A DNA stretch of 64,000 nucleotides from Tenrec ecaudatus (taxonomy: Eukaryota; Chordata; Mammalia; Afrosoricida; Tenrecidae). The notes below the pieces were generated by a model. The model saw nothing but the letters and a program-made list of their open reading frames with translations. It ran no database searches and was not told where the DNA came from. The stretch spans positions 10,749,001 to 10,813,000 of the forward strand of contig NC_134546.1 of NCBI RefSeq assembly GCF_050624435.1. Direction: 5' to 3'. Below, in pieces: positions 1-10,967 of this stretch (positions are counted from its first letter, which is position 1; each line of letters begins with the position of its first letter). A program made the translations under genes and the position numbers.

Positions 1-72
1 ATTGAGTCAATTCTGACATACAGTCATCGGACAGGGCAGAGTAGAACTTCCCTGAGTGGTTTCCACGGGAGG
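1..72 (-). repeat. AfroSINE, cut by the window edge
   Basis: Antisense tail: 'attgagtcaattctgacata' and 'gacagggcagagtagaactt' match the AfroSINE 3' half. The copy continues to the left of the window. Confidence 0.8.
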
Positions 73-190
73 GAGTCTTGGTGGCCCTGTGGGTAAAGTG
101 TCTGATTGCTAACCGCAAGGTTGGTGGTTCAAACCACCCGCCATCCTGAAGAGAAAGATGAGGTTATCTGCTTCCATAAAGACTTCACAA
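73..190 (+). repeat. AfroSINE 5' half
   Basis: The tRNA-like head (gattgctaaccgcaaggttg, ggttcaaaccac, a B-box-like ggttcaaacc) is followed by 'gagaaagatgaggttatctgc'. The 3' half is replaced by the neighbouring antisense copy. Confidence 0.85.
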
Positions 191-199
191 AAAACACAA

Positions 200-382
200 A
201 CAAACCCACTGCCATTGAGTTGATGCCAATTCACAGTGACCCTATAAGACAAGGTAGAACTGCCTCTTTTGAGTTTCCAAGACTGTAACTGTTTATGGGA
301 GTAGAAAGTCCAGTCTTTCTCCTGGGAAGTGGCTGGTGATTTTGAAATGCTGACCTTGCAGATTGCAGCTCAAGTGTAACCA
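200..382 (-). repeat. AfroSINE
   Basis: A nearly complete antisense copy with 'actgccattgagttgatgcc', 'caaggtagaactgcc' and 'gctgaccttgcag'. It lies back to back with the previous and next copies. Confidence 0.88.
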
Positions 383-395
383 TAAGGACTTCTAA

Positions 396-545
396 AAACT
401 CGCTGCCACTGAGTCAGTGCTGAGTGTAACTGTTTACAGGAGTGAAAAGCCCAGTCTTCCTCCCAAGGAGCTGCTGGTGGTGTTGAACTGCTAACCATGA
501 GGCTCGCAGCCCAACGTGTATCCATGAAACCACCAGGGCTCCTAT
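396..545 (-). repeat. AfroSINE
   Basis: Antisense copy, internally shortened: 'actcgctgccactgagtcag', 'gctgctggtggtgttgaact', ending 'accaccagggctcct'. Confidence 0.85.
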
Positions 546-546
546 G

Positions 547-715
547 AAGACTTGCAGCCTTGGAACGTGTCGACTTGATGGCATTGGGTTTGGGAATCAG
601 ATTTTATAAAAGCAGACTGCCCTATCTTTCTTTTCTGGCGTCTCCAGTGGGTTCAAACCACCGAGCTTTTGCTCAGCAGCTAAACATTTCATCACTGAGC
701 CAGCAGGACTCCTAC
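547..715. repeat. Two AfroSINE fragments in opposite orientation
   Basis: A short + tail (gtcgacttgatggcattggg, about 568-592) is followed by a minus-strand head (gggttcaaaccaccgagc ... gccagcaggactcc). Confidence 0.7.
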
Positions 716-981
716 GATGCGAAAGATTCTACCATTTCCCCCTGACGCAGGTGGGACACCACCACAGGAGGATCCAGGTTACACCACCACTCTGACAGCT
801 TCCTCTCTCTCCCCTTCAAAAGTGGCAACTCCTGATAAGGATTTCACACCCCAAATTCTCTCAGAACTGCATTACAATGTATTGAAGATACTGCTGCTCT
901 GCATCAGTCTCAGTGCAGAGACCCCCAACTGCAAGAGGATTTGCTATGTATTCAGAGCCAGGCCTGGCACAGAAACCCCCG

Positions 982-1160
982 AACCCAAACTCGCTGCAAC
1001 CGAATCCACTCAGACTCATCCTCCAGGACAGCCTGGAAGTGTCCCTGTGGGGTTTATAGCTCTTCACAGGAGTCGAAAGCCTCACGTGTCTCCCACAGAA
1101 CACAGAACAGCTGGCAATTTTGAACTGCTAACATAACCACTAAATCCCCAGGGCTCCTGC
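982..1160 (-). repeat. AfroSINE
   Basis: Antisense copy from 'aacccaaactcgctgcaacc' to 'ccccagggctcctgcc'. Diverged; the target-site cores are still readable. Confidence 0.8.
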
Positions 1161-1742
1161 CCTGTCACACAGTGAACACTATGTAAGCGTTTATTAAATA
1201 AAACTAAATAAGCAGTCTGGAAACCTAGCCTCTTCGCTGCTCATCCCTCTCAGAGCGCATGTCGTAGCTACTATTTAATGCCAGGTTAACCAGAGGAGGA
1301 GAAATCATACTGCTAATAGAGTTACTACCGTGATATGCTTGTGCTTGGTTTTTGGTGATCTTTTTTTTTTCAATATTATCTTGACTTTACTAATTCAATT
1401 TTTCATCATTGACAAAAGTGTGCAGCTGACCTTTTGAATGTAGATTAAACAACTTGGCCAAATATCTGACATGAATTTATATATAATCTACACACTGGCT
1501 AGGATCAACTCTTCTCGGCAGTGGGAAACCATATCAATGCAGGTCTTACACGCCAACCCCAAAGAATAGTGTTTGAAGATGGTGTCATGTGAGGTTACTG
1601 AGAAGAACACACCCTCGGGACTATAGAGCCCTCAGGAGCTAGGAGATGATATTTCATTTGCATTTCACTTGCAGATTGGTGGTTCTGGGTCTGTAATAAT
1701 AGGGAACTGGATTTGACCTTGTCCCTGGTTTCTAAAAGCATT
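1161..1742. other. No gene or recognised repeat
   Basis: AT-rich unique-looking DNA. An AATAAA occurs at about 1197 but has no gene attached. Nothing supportable. Confidence 0.5.
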
Positions 1743-1960
1743 GTTGTAGTCAGGTGCCACTGAGCCAGTTCCAGCTCGGAGTGACCCTGTGTGCAGTCGA
1801 AGGAAACACTACTCTGTGCTTCACCACCTCTCCGTGTCCTAATCCACTACTGCAGCCACTGTGCCAATCCATTGCCTTGAGGACCTTTCTCTTGTTCACC
1901 GACCCTCTGCTTTTCCAAGCAGTGCATTCTTCTCTAGGGATTGACCTCTCCTTTAGTGAA
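1743..1960 (-). mobile_element. RTE/BovB-type LINE, 3' end
   Basis: Antisense: 'caggtgccactgagccagtt', 'aggaaacactactctgtgct' and 'gccactgtgccaatccat' match the 3' tail shared with the copies at 18235 and 31590. Non-autonomous remnant. Confidence 0.75.
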
Positions 1961-2029
1961 ATGAAATTACTTTGCATGGTTCTTCTATCCATTCACTTTC
2001 TAACACCCACTCCATGACTGGGTAGGGGC

Positions 2030-2430
2030 ACACAAATAGAGTGTAGGGGACTCTAACCCAGTGATTGATCAGTTTTGCCATTCTGCTGGGTATAAAAGTG
2101 GTCCAACTCAGAAGATGGCAGAGAGAATGCCACAACCAACAAGATCAAGAGAGAAGAATCACCAGTGGAGCATACGAGAGCTCCCCGCTGGAAGTAGCAG
2201 GGGAGTGACATTGAGACCAGGAGACAAAGCAGAGGAAGCCATGCTGAGACTGTGAAACAGAGAAGAGGCTGAGACTGAAACAGAGCAGCAGTATCTTCAC
2301 TATATTGTAACCCGCTAGCTTCCCTAATAACCCCCTGTGATTTTATTGTGTGTGATCACTGCAATGGATTATTGAACCAGCAGAGAAGCAGAATGGGGTG
2401 GGATGAGGATAATTGGTGTCGGAATAGGGT
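2030..2430 (+). repeat. Possible solo LTR (TATA box and promoter-like layout), family not recognised
   Basis: 'gggtataaaagtgg' at 2088 is a good TATA box. It is followed by a purine-rich leader (gagaccaggagacaaagcag) and 'cttccctaataa' near 2318, resembling an LTR R/U5 with a weak polyadenylation signal. The ends could not be fixed, so this is tentative. Confidence 0.35.
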
Positions 2431-2499
2431 AAAGGAAGTGATTGGGTGAAGACATATCTGTCTGTCGTGGAGTTAAATTCTTCTTCTTCCCTGTGTAGC

Positions 2500-3235
2500 C
2501 AGAGGAGGTTGAACATGGCCGCTGGGCCATTTCCTCACTCCTGATAGCATGTCAAAGTGTACAAGATAACTCTCATAACCCTTACTTCTGGCTGCACTTC
2601 TTTCAAGTCTGATCTGTTCAATCTCGAGGCAGTCCATGGTATATTCAATCCTCTTGGCCAATGCCATATAATTCAGAAGCATTGACTTTTATTTGATCCT
2701 CCTTAAACATTGTCTAGCTTTTGCATGCAGATGATATGAATGAATATACCACGGTTTGGGTCCTTAGTCTTCAAAGTGACATCTTTGTTTTACAAAGAGG
2801 ATTGGGGGCAATAGATTTCTCCAGTGCAATGCTTCCCTTGATTTTGTGACTGCTGCTTCGAAGGGCATTGGCTGTGGATCTAAGCACAATGAAATCCTTG
2901 ACAACGTCGATGCTTTCTGGGGTCTTCCATGGTGCTGCTTATTGGCTAGCCAGGGATGAAAGTCTGACCTAATGATGAGTGCTCACGGTAAGAGGGGGAT
3001 TGCCGTGGAAGACGTGGCGGGGGCTAGGACATCAGTTTGTGAGGCATTGCGTCTCCTTTACGTTGAGTTGTAATTCATATAGAAAGCGGTAGTCTTTGAT
3101 CTTTATCAGTAAGTATTTCCCATCCCCTTTATGCTCTGCAGGCAATATTATCTCATCTGCATATCCCAAATGTTTGAGTCCTTTCAATTCTTCATGTAGT
3201 CCAACATTTTGCATGTGACGCCTAATTGGACATTA
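2500..3235 (-). mobile_element. RTE/BovB-type LINE, 3' part of the reverse-transcriptase ORF and 3' region
   Basis: Antisense. The frame at 3032-3214 reads LGYADEIILPAEHKGD, matching the RTE reverse-transcriptase YADD box and 'AESEEEL' block, with the second Asp replaced by Glu. The frame at 2473-2682 is its degenerate continuation. Interrupted by stops; a dead copy. Confidence 0.75.
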
Positions 3236-4190
3236 ATGAACAAAGACCTGCTGAGAGTTTCTAAAAATAGCCCTTGGATTTCAAAATACCTTCGTTTTTC
3301 TAAAATAGCCAGACAATACTTCAACGTGTGGAATGAATTGGGAGTGCCCCCCGCCCCCACCCACCGCACTCATCACTTATCCACAGGCCTCAGGAAGGAA
3401 GGGAGGCCCGAGGTGTTCATGCATATTCATAGATTGGATCTGTCATCGCTATGCCTGAAGGCCCCTGTCATAAATATTCATGGAGGTCCCAATGACTAAG
3501 GGAACCTCCATCTTGGCGCTTCCTCTTTGGGGTTTCCTGGAGGGTGAGACCATTCATGCAAGGAAGGAGGCACATCACCTTTCTAGGGACAATGGGAACC
3601 TCGTGCTGCCGAGACCTCTCCCAGCCTTGCCTGATGTGTCTCTTCACGCTTGTCCTTTCCAGGTATACTAAATGAGTAATTGTTCCTACAGGCAATCGTC
3701 TCCAGGAATTTTGTAAGACATTATAATTAATGAACCCCCAAGGGATCATGAAATTCAGGCTTCTATCGGGGGAGCTGATTCAGAGAATGGCTGTGGTGGA
3801 CCCGTGAAGACGCAGCTTTGGGTGTTGTGTGGCATAAACAGGCCGCACAGGATGGGAACAAATGGCCCTTCTAGTCTGTGATGGAGCCCCAGGGGGGCTC
3901 CAGAGAGAAAGGGTGAAGGAAGGGGACAGCCGATTTGAAGTGCTGTGAGTTGGCAAGACGCCTGAGCCTCCAGCGGGGCCCTATGGCCTGCTCTGGAGCC
4001 TGGGATAAAGTCTGGCCTACCTCTGGATGGTTAGGGGAGAGAGGAATTGTCATGGAAGAAGTGGCGAATGTTGAGAGTCGTGAAGATGAGGGGAGGTGGA
4101 GCCTAGGTCCACTTCCACATGATGACTGGTTTCAGGCTGATCCTAGCAATAAAGAGGTGACTTGACTACCTTCACCTCCGTAGTGCAATG
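3236..4190. other. No gene or recognised repeat
   Basis: Moderately GC-rich sequence without recognisable coding similarity. ORFs up to 96 codons look random. Confidence 0.45.
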
Positions 4191-4194
4191 AGCC

Positions 4195-4740
4195 AAGCAG
4201 CATGATTTATCTCATTCGCTCATTCATTCAATTGGCATACTGTTATTGAAAGCCTACTTTGTGCCCCAGGCCCACAACCACGGAGATTAAAGACTAAATC
4301 CTGCTCTGAAGGAGCTTGCTCTCTGGTATGGAAAGGCCACGCTAGTAATAAACCAAAGAATTAAAAATTGCAATAAACATGATGGTAAAGATGAAGAGAC
4401 AGTAAAGAGAAGCTGGCTACAGTCGACAGGAGGAAAGGTCTTTAGCAGGGGGTGACGTTTGAGCTAAGAACTTAAGGATAAGAAACCAGGGGGAAAAATG
4501 CATAGGGAAGCTTTCCACGCAAAGGCCCTGAGAAAGGAAGTCACGGGGCCTGTGGGAAGAACATGGGGTGCAGTTGGGGCTGGAAAGGAATAAGCAAGGG
4601 AGTATGCCCCCAAGAGACGTTGGAGAGGCAGGGCCGGGTCCTGTGACGCTTCGAAAGCCATAGTAAAGAATTTGCATTTCATTGGAAAGATCGGGAGAAC
4701 TGTTAAACATGAAAATTTCCACAAAATTAACTTTGTGTAC
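4195..4740 (+). mobile_element. L2 LINE, 3' end
   Basis: Ordered L2 landmarks: 'cctactttgtgccccaggc', 'gaaggagcttgctctctgg', 'gtgacgtttgagctaagaac', 'caaaggccctgagaaaggaa', 'gaaagccatagtaaagaatt' and 'tttgcatttcattggaaa'. An ancient mammalian element. Confidence 0.85.
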
Positions 4741-5254
4741 AAACTCACAGCGCTTTTTTTTTTCAGCTCACAATTCGGGGAACATCTGCTCTGGAAGATG
4801 AGTTCTGATGCGCAGGAGGAACAAAGTGAAAGGGTCACGGGACAAGGAAGCTTTCCTGGGCAGATGCTGGGTGGGCTGGTGGGCATTTCCTTCCCTTATT
4901 TGGGACAAAAGGGTGGGGGATTTGGAACCAGGTTAAACTCACTTTTGTAAGTTCAAATTGGTTAGTTTAGTTTCTGGGGGTATCGATTGATTAACTTGAG
5001 TTTGGGACAATGAGGTAGTTGGATATTTTCAAGAAATTCACTGGTTGAATTTCTTAAATTTCTTAAAATCGTGATTTTAAGGAGGAGTGGCATTCAGATA
5101 GGCCATGCTGATGGAAAACAGCTCAACCATGGAGAAGGGGTCTCTTGAATTTCAATTTATTAAAAGTTGTGGGAATTCTCGGGTTCTTGGGTGGGGTTCT
5201 ATTTTAGCATTGGGTAATAACTAGTAAGAACTTTTGGGTGGATCTGCACCCAAA
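4741..5254. other. No gene or recognised repeat
   Basis: AT-rich DNA with simple 'aaatttcttaaa' duplications near 5049-5066. Nothing supportable. Confidence 0.45.
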
Positions 5255-5324
5255 GGAGCTCCTGTTAGGTCACAGAGGAAGCCTGGGCTGCTAACCAAAA
5301 GATCAGCAGTTTGAAACTCAAAGG
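5255..5324 (+). repeat. AfroSINE head fragment
   Basis: 'ggagctcctgttaggtcaca' and 'gggctgctaaccaaaagatc' mark the 5' head; the rest is missing. Confidence 0.75.
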
Positions 5325-5935
5325 TTTCTCAAGTGGGTCACACCTTGGTTCCTGGCTTTGCACACGAAAGAATTCATGCAGAAGCCTGGTTTGCAATTCA
5401 AAGGAGTTTTTGTGAAGGATGGGAGACATTACACGTTTTACAGTCTCAAAAGAGTACATGCTATTTCAGGGAGCATGCCAAACCACGCAGAAGCCACACG
5501 GGAGCTCACAAATGAACACGGGCGGCAACCTCGTGGGACTGCATGCCCACATGTGGTGAACCGAGGCACTGCCGAGTGGGCACAGGAGCAGGGTCAAAGA
5601 GGAGAGAATCCTCTCCAAAATTCCAGTGACGGGAGTGGGAGTCAGAGACCGACCCTCCTGCTGCCAGGGTATTTCAAATCTCTGGCTAGGAGGTGTGGTT
5701 CAAGGTCTTGGTTGACTCCATTGGCTGAATTAAGTCCACCTGGGTGGGATCATGAGCCTGGACCTAGGTGTAAAGTCCACCTGGCTCAGGGGGCCTGAAT
5801 TGGAGCACGCTCAGTTCAGGGGGCTTCATGGGTGGCTAATGCTCACCTGATTCCTTCCCAACCTCCTCCACGGGGGCCTTGTAGGTATGAGAGGGACACT
5901 CCCCCAGCCCCTGTCCCTGTCTGACTACCTAAAAA
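5325..5935. other. No gene or recognised repeat
   Basis: The frame at 5358-5798 is open for 146 codons, but the product has no similarity I recognise. Treated as chance. Confidence 0.4.
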
Positions 5936-6054
5936 AACCACCAGCTGCTTCTCAGGAGCAAGATGAGGCTTTCTACTCCTAAAAAGACTTACGTCTCAGA
6001 AACCCACAGGGGCAGTTCTACTCGGTCCTATGGTGGTGCTATAGCACTGAGTTA
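5936..6054 (+). repeat. AfroSINE 3' half
   Basis: 'ccaccagctgcttctcagga', 'gatgaggctttctactccta' and 'cacaggggcagttctactcg' in order. Confidence 0.85.
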
Positions 6055-6302
6055 TTAGGAACAACATTCTAGATGAAGAGCATCATTAAGCTTGGGGGAA
6101 AAAAAAAACACTCATCCTTCCCACACTCAGAAATTTCACCCATCCTCTTTTCTCACTAAGCTCATTTTTCATTTCTATTCATAGGTCATCACCTGGCATT
6201 GGGTAATCTGCATAAGCATCTAGAGCCAACTCTGAGTGGTAAAGGCTTGAGATGGAAGGATACTACTACTTCTGCACATCCTGCCTATAGCAGCCTGTCA
6301 AG

Positions 6303-6500
6303 TCAAACTCCCTGCCATCAAGTCGATGCCGACTCATAGCAACCTTCTTGGACAGGGTAGAACTGTGCATTTCCAAGACTGTAACTCTTTGTGGAAGTAG
6401 AGAGCCCCATCTTTCTCCCAAGGAGTGGCTGCTGGTTTTTATCTACTGGCCTTGTGGATGGCAGCCCAATGCTTAACCACTGCATCACCAGAGCTTCTCC
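6303..6500 (-). repeat. AfroSINE, nearly full length
   Basis: 'tgccatcaagtcgatgccga' to 'gcatcaccagagcttctcc', including 'gacagggtagaactg' and 'ctccatctttctccca'-like blocks. Confidence 0.88.
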
Positions 6501-7639
6501 ATCAGTCAAAGATGACTGAAAAAGAAAATTGGGTGCTGGCCTCCTAAAGGCAGAAGCAGCCTTACTCTTGCCTCTCAAAGAAAGACCCTGTGTATGTGGC
6601 ATGTGTTTGCTTCTTGTTTTTTATTTCAGGCTACTCACCAAGGAGGGAGAGCTTTCCCGGTAGGGGAGAGAAAGCACTGAGCTCATGGTTGGAATGAGGA
6701 AGACCAGAATGAAGTGGGGCAAACCCGCCAGTTGGGAAGTTGGGATTCAAGTCACATCAGATCTTAGTGCAGGGCTGGGGCCCCAAGCATGTTGCTTGCC
6801 TTGACAGTTTAGTTTGTGATTGCTTAATTTGTCTTTGCTGCTTCCCTTGAGAAGTATTATTGAAGTGGTTTAAGGATAAAGGAATTTACCAGGTTTACAG
6901 TAGAATAAGTAAAGGATGGATTAAGAATGATTGAGAGTATCATGATTTCAGTATGATTTATTTCAGTGTCCGCGGTATTAAAAGTTGAGGTGAATTAATG
7001 GTCTATGATTGCAGACCAGAAACTAGGAGTGTTTGGTAGAGTCACTAGACTGAGGCTTGTTCTTCTGAGTCCCAGGAAACAGCAAGAAGTTCCATTGGTC
7101 CACTGCTACCCCTAGTATGGGCTACTGACCACCAGAGCAGAAAGCAGAGTAAGAAAGGAGATAGGATTGTTAACCAACACCCTTGAACTAAATGACAGGA
7201 TTATTCATATTCCTTTCCCAAACCTCTCCCCTTCGCCTAATGTATAGAACTCAAAATCTCCTCTTTCCTTTGTTAGAGAAACTAAATCTGTCTCTTCTGC
7301 TTCATCAATTAAGCAAATAAAATGGTCTTTCTCCTTTCCAAAAGCCGATCTCAAAGTATTTTTGGTTTAACTTTGGTGGCAGGCAGAGATCTGAATTTTG
7401 CAGTAGCACGACTATTCAGGAAGGAAGCAGACCATTTTGTATCATTAAGTGCCCCCATAATTGATGTAATTACCGGGTAAGGTGAGTCAAACTGGCTGGG
7501 AATTGAGTTGTGTGTGGTAGGATTCCAGACAGGCAAAGAAAACACCTGCTGAGCACAGAAAGCTTCCGCTGAAAGACATTGAATCCTTGTAACGCTGCCT
7601 CACTCGTTTCCAACATAGGTCCCAGGTTCTTATCTTGCC
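6501..7639. other. No gene or recognised repeat
   Basis: AT-rich unique-looking sequence. The 6790-7010 part has several TAAT/GATTA cores and an isolated CCGCGG (6971) and could be constrained, but nothing decides this. Confidence 0.4.
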
Positions 7640-7828
7640 CATGATGGACCAATGGGTTATTCACTGGGCTGCTAACCACAAAGTCAGCAGTTCAAAACCA
7701 CCAGCCGCAGAAAGGGATAGAGTTGAGGCAATTTCTGCTCTGGTAAAGAGTGACCGTCTGGGGAAACCACAGGGGCAGTCTTACTCAGTACCATGGGTCA
7801 CTCTGAGTCCAAGTGGACTCCAGGACCG
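7640..7828 (+). repeat. AfroSINE
   Basis: 'gggctgctaaccacaaagtc', 'gcagttcaaaaccaccagcc' and 'ccacaggggcagtcttactc' in order. Confidence 0.87.
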
Positions 7829-8520
7829 TGAGGGAAAAGAAACCCATCCTGCTACCTTTCTGTCCCCAAGAATAAACTTTCCTCTGTTCCTGGCAGTTAA
7901 ATGAGAGCTGACTTTTCAGAAACACTGGACGTTCCTGTCCCAGGTCCACTCCATCTTCACATTATCAGGGAATCTTCAAAAAATTCAGCCGCCTGAATTT
8001 ATGGAATTCCAACTAATTCTTAAGTTTAGGAATACTGAGCCAGCCACAGAAGTGAATGAAAGAAATCTGACGAATCTAGTAAACATAGATCTACGATTGG
8101 GCGGCTATTCTCCATGTAAAACTTTTTCCTCAACTCTTGACTTATCTTTCTCTGTGGGGTAAATGAATAGTGTGGTTAATTTGGGCCAGAAACCAACTTG
8201 GACCAGATCATTTGAGTGTATGCAGAAATTGTGTTATCTGGGTGTTGGCAGGGAAGCCCTCCGATCCGCTCCAAGCATTGCCCAGGGGAAGCAGCTGCGT
8301 GTAGGCCAGGTCAGGGAGCGACACCCAGAGAGACTGCAGATGCCTTTCAGAAAGTCCTGTCTAAGAGTATGTAGAGTTTAGGTTTGTTTTTCAAGAAAAT
8401 AAGAAGTCACAATCACAGCCACTCAAACGGAGCCCCGCCCCCACAGGAAATGTTTGTGAATGAATGCCAGTGAAGGGTTTTCTCTCAATGACTTGGGGGA
8501 ACTGAAAGGTGGACCACACT
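7829..8520. other. No gene or recognised repeat
   Basis: Unique-looking DNA with only short random ORFs. Confidence 0.4.
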
Positions 8521-8521
8521 C

Positions 8522-8720
8522 AAAACCAAACCCGCTGCCATGGAGCCCATGTCGACTCATATCGACCCTGTATAGGCCAGGGTAGGATCGCCCGCGAGAC
8601 TGTAACTCTATAGGAGCAGAAAGCCTCCTCTTTCTCCGGAGGAGCGGCTGGTGGTTTCAAACTGCTGACCTTGAGGTTAGCAGCCCGACCTGTAAAACAA
8701 TTTCGTAGGGCTCTCCTGGT
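8522..8720 (-). repeat. AfroSINE, well preserved
   Basis: 'caaacccgctgccatggagc' to 'aggttagcagcccgacctgt' and 'gggctctcctgg'. Keeps several CpGs, so it may be younger than most copies here. Confidence 0.88.
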
Positions 8721-9400
8721 TGCTAGTTGGTTCCCGAGCTGAGCTGACTTAATCCCTAGGCTGCCTCGCTCACATGTTCACAAGCCAAGAAATCTGTGTC
8801 ACCCAAAATACGCTTCTGCTAAAAACCCAAATGACCACTTGGCCGCGTGCCTGGGAAGTTTCCCCTCCGCTAGTCAGGGTTTCCCACTGGCTGCCAAGCC
8901 GACTCTCCTCCCTGCCAGCCGGCTCCCGGGCAACTGCAAACGCTAGGAACCCCGACAGTCCCTGACAACAAGACACCCAAACCACCGAAGCAGTCACGAG
9001 GAGGATGGTAACCCAGAAAAGAGAGACCGGCCGCGTAAGGAGGGTGACCGCCACCGGGCCGGTCCCATTCGGGCTTGGAAACAGCCGAGCAGCAACTGCG
9101 GAGGAGCGCGGTCTGTGCACCGGGCGAGCTGCAAAGATCTGCACGTCTCTTTCATTCGTCCTTCCAGCTGCCAGGTCCGAGGGCTGGAAGCCGCGTTGTG
9201 CTAGGTTTCCGTCCCGCAGAACGGCCCAAAGAAGGCTTTTGTTGTCTCCGCCGAGTGCGCGCTCGGCGAGGGGGACAGGGGGCCCTCCGGCGGCGAGGTC
9301 GGTCTTGGCGACTGAAAGGGTGCACGGTGACATCCCCCGGGGCAGGATGCGCCGCATACCTTTGAAGCTGCGAGCTCCTCCTGGGAACGGGCTCGTTATT
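8721..9400. other. Repeat-free CpG-enriched block, possible unannotated promoter or exon
   Basis: No repeats are visible here, and CpG density rises from about 9000 to 9380 (for example gaggagcgcgg and ggccctccggcggcgaggtcg). The reading frame at 8770-9357 on the minus strand is open for 195 codons, and two + frames are open too. I recognise none of the products, and the composition alone can explain the open frames. With the AT-rich block next to it, this could be a CpG-bearing regulatory element or a non-coding RNA promoter. Confidence 0.4.
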
Positions 9401-9429
9401 TATTACCTTCTTCAGCGCCAAGGTTTTCT

Positions 9430-9680
9430 GAAATCAATCTTTCTGGGGCCGTAATTAAACCACAAAGCGGGAGGCTGGCTCTCCGTTCCTCATAAATAAA
9501 GGGGAAATAATGAAGTGTTAGGAACCGGTGTGGACTGCCAAGTTTTATGGCGGCCCCCTAATTACTTTGGCGCAATACAAATTCCTTTTTGTCGAAAATA
9601 ATTATTTGATAACCATGACCATCACACCGAAAATGACTAAGAACTTTAATCATCTATTGATTTATATATATATATAGCTT
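9430..9680. promoter_or_regulatory. Candidate conserved non-coding element (homeodomain-site cluster)
   Basis: Repeat-free, with retained CpGs and clustered developmental-factor motifs: GTAATTAAAC (9451), HOX-like TTTTATGGC (9543), CCTAATTAC (9557), E2F-like TTTGGCGC (9566), TAATTATTTGAT (about 9600), and tttaatcatctattgattta (9643-9662). This is the look of a deeply conserved enhancer. It lies 6.5 kb upstream of LGALSL. Conservation cannot be measured from one sequence. Confidence 0.5.
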
Positions 9681-10133
9681 GACAAATGACTGCCTCCTTC
9701 TTAACTAGTAAACAAAAGAATGCTTATCTGAATAGGTATTATTCCTCCTCCAAGAGGTCTGCAACCACCACCTCCCTTTCGGGGTCACGGTGGTGGGGGG
9801 TAACCAGAGGGCAGGAATTGAAGCCACAGGATAAACCAGGTGCATTTAGAAGATGTGTCCACCTTACTAAATTTAATGGCCATGGGACACACATTCCGTG
9901 TATCTCAAATAGGGCTATATTGTGGGACAGAATTCAAAATTCACACACATTCACACACTACAGAAACAATTTGCATGGGTACCTATTCACCACTCCTCCT
10001 CAGGGCCCTCACAGCCCCCCCCCCTTCTTTGAGGGATTCTCTGGGAAATGATTTCTGAAGGGCAGAGACACAAGGGCTTGCCACTTAACAAGGCAGGCCC
10101 TTCGGAATGCAACTGTCTACTGGACATTCAAAC

Positions 10134-10333
10134 ACCCAAGCCCACACCTGGTCCTAGAGTCCATGCCAACTCATAGGGACTGAGTAGAACAGCCCCTTGG
10201 GGTTTCTGAAACTTGAAATCTTTACGGGAACAGAAAGCTGCATTTTGCTCCTGTGGAGCCAGCTGGAGGGTTCAAACAGGCTACCGTTATAGTTCGTGCT
10301 TAATTCACATCCCTCTACGCCACCAGAGTGCCT
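10134..10333 (-). repeat. AfroSINE, diverged
   Basis: 'tccatgccaactcatagg', 'gtagaacagccccttggggt' and 'ctacgccaccagagtgcc'. Confidence 0.8.
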
Positions 10334-10418
10334 TTAGATTAGACTGGATAAAATCATATCATACATAGGCACATGGGTGAATACCAGAAATCTTAAAGGA
10401 CAAGACATCTTCTAGGAT

Positions 10419-10605
10419 CAGTGATTCTCAACCAAGGACAGTTTTATCCCCCAGGGGGGGCATGTCAACATGTGAGGACAGTTTTGTTTGTCACAGGTGG
10501 TGGGGGCCCAATTGTCATCTAGTGTTCAGCATCCTATCGTGCACAGGAGAGCTCCACAACAAAGAATGCTCTAGCCTTGGGCGTCAGTAATACCAAGAAG
10601 CCCTG
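10419..10605 (+). mobile_element. MER20 hAT-Charlie DNA transposon, near full length
   Basis: Starts 'cagtgattctcaaccaagga', continues 'catgtgaggacagttttgtt', 'ttgtcatctagtgttcagca', 'cctatcgtgcacaggagagc' and 'ccacaacaaagaatgc', ends 'agaagccctg'. Non-autonomous. MER20 copies are known to act as enhancers in placental-mammal endometrium; there is no evidence for that at this copy. Confidence 0.85.
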
Positions 10606-10610
10606 CAGTA

Positions 10611-10612
<2 letters not shown>

Positions 10613-10657
<45 letters not shown>
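10613..10657. repeat. (GT)n microsatellite, about 22 units
   Basis: Uninterrupted GT dinucleotides from 10613 to 10657, likely polymorphic. Confidence 0.98.
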
Positions 10658-10658
<1 letters not shown>

Positions 10659-10967
10659 CCTGCCAGAACAGGGCCTGCAGATGGTCTGAGAAGGCAGCCA
10701 CATTTTGAAGCCCACCTGTCTACCAGGACCAGGAGGCCAAAGGCAGCTTCTGGGGAACAGGAGTTGCGTTGCCACAGAGGGATGGGACTGAATTTAGAAT
10801 CCAGGCCATGAACAGGTGCAGAGCTGTTGCTTTCCTGGGTCTGTGGAAGTGGTTACGATTTGAGCCACTAGGAATATGCCAAACCTCCGGGAAGCTGCCT
10901 TAAACCACCAACCAGAGCTTGCTGTAACCCCAACCCGCAATTCATCAATTCTTACATCACAGGTTCC

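Noticed and set aside
73-190. tRNA gene suggested by a B-box-like ggttcaaacc in AfroSINE heads
   Set aside because: It is the tRNA-derived head of a SINE; no acceptor stem or anticodon arm is intact.
1197-1202. AATAAA as a gene terminator
   Set aside because: No transcription unit is attached to it; AATAAA is frequent by chance in AT-rich DNA.
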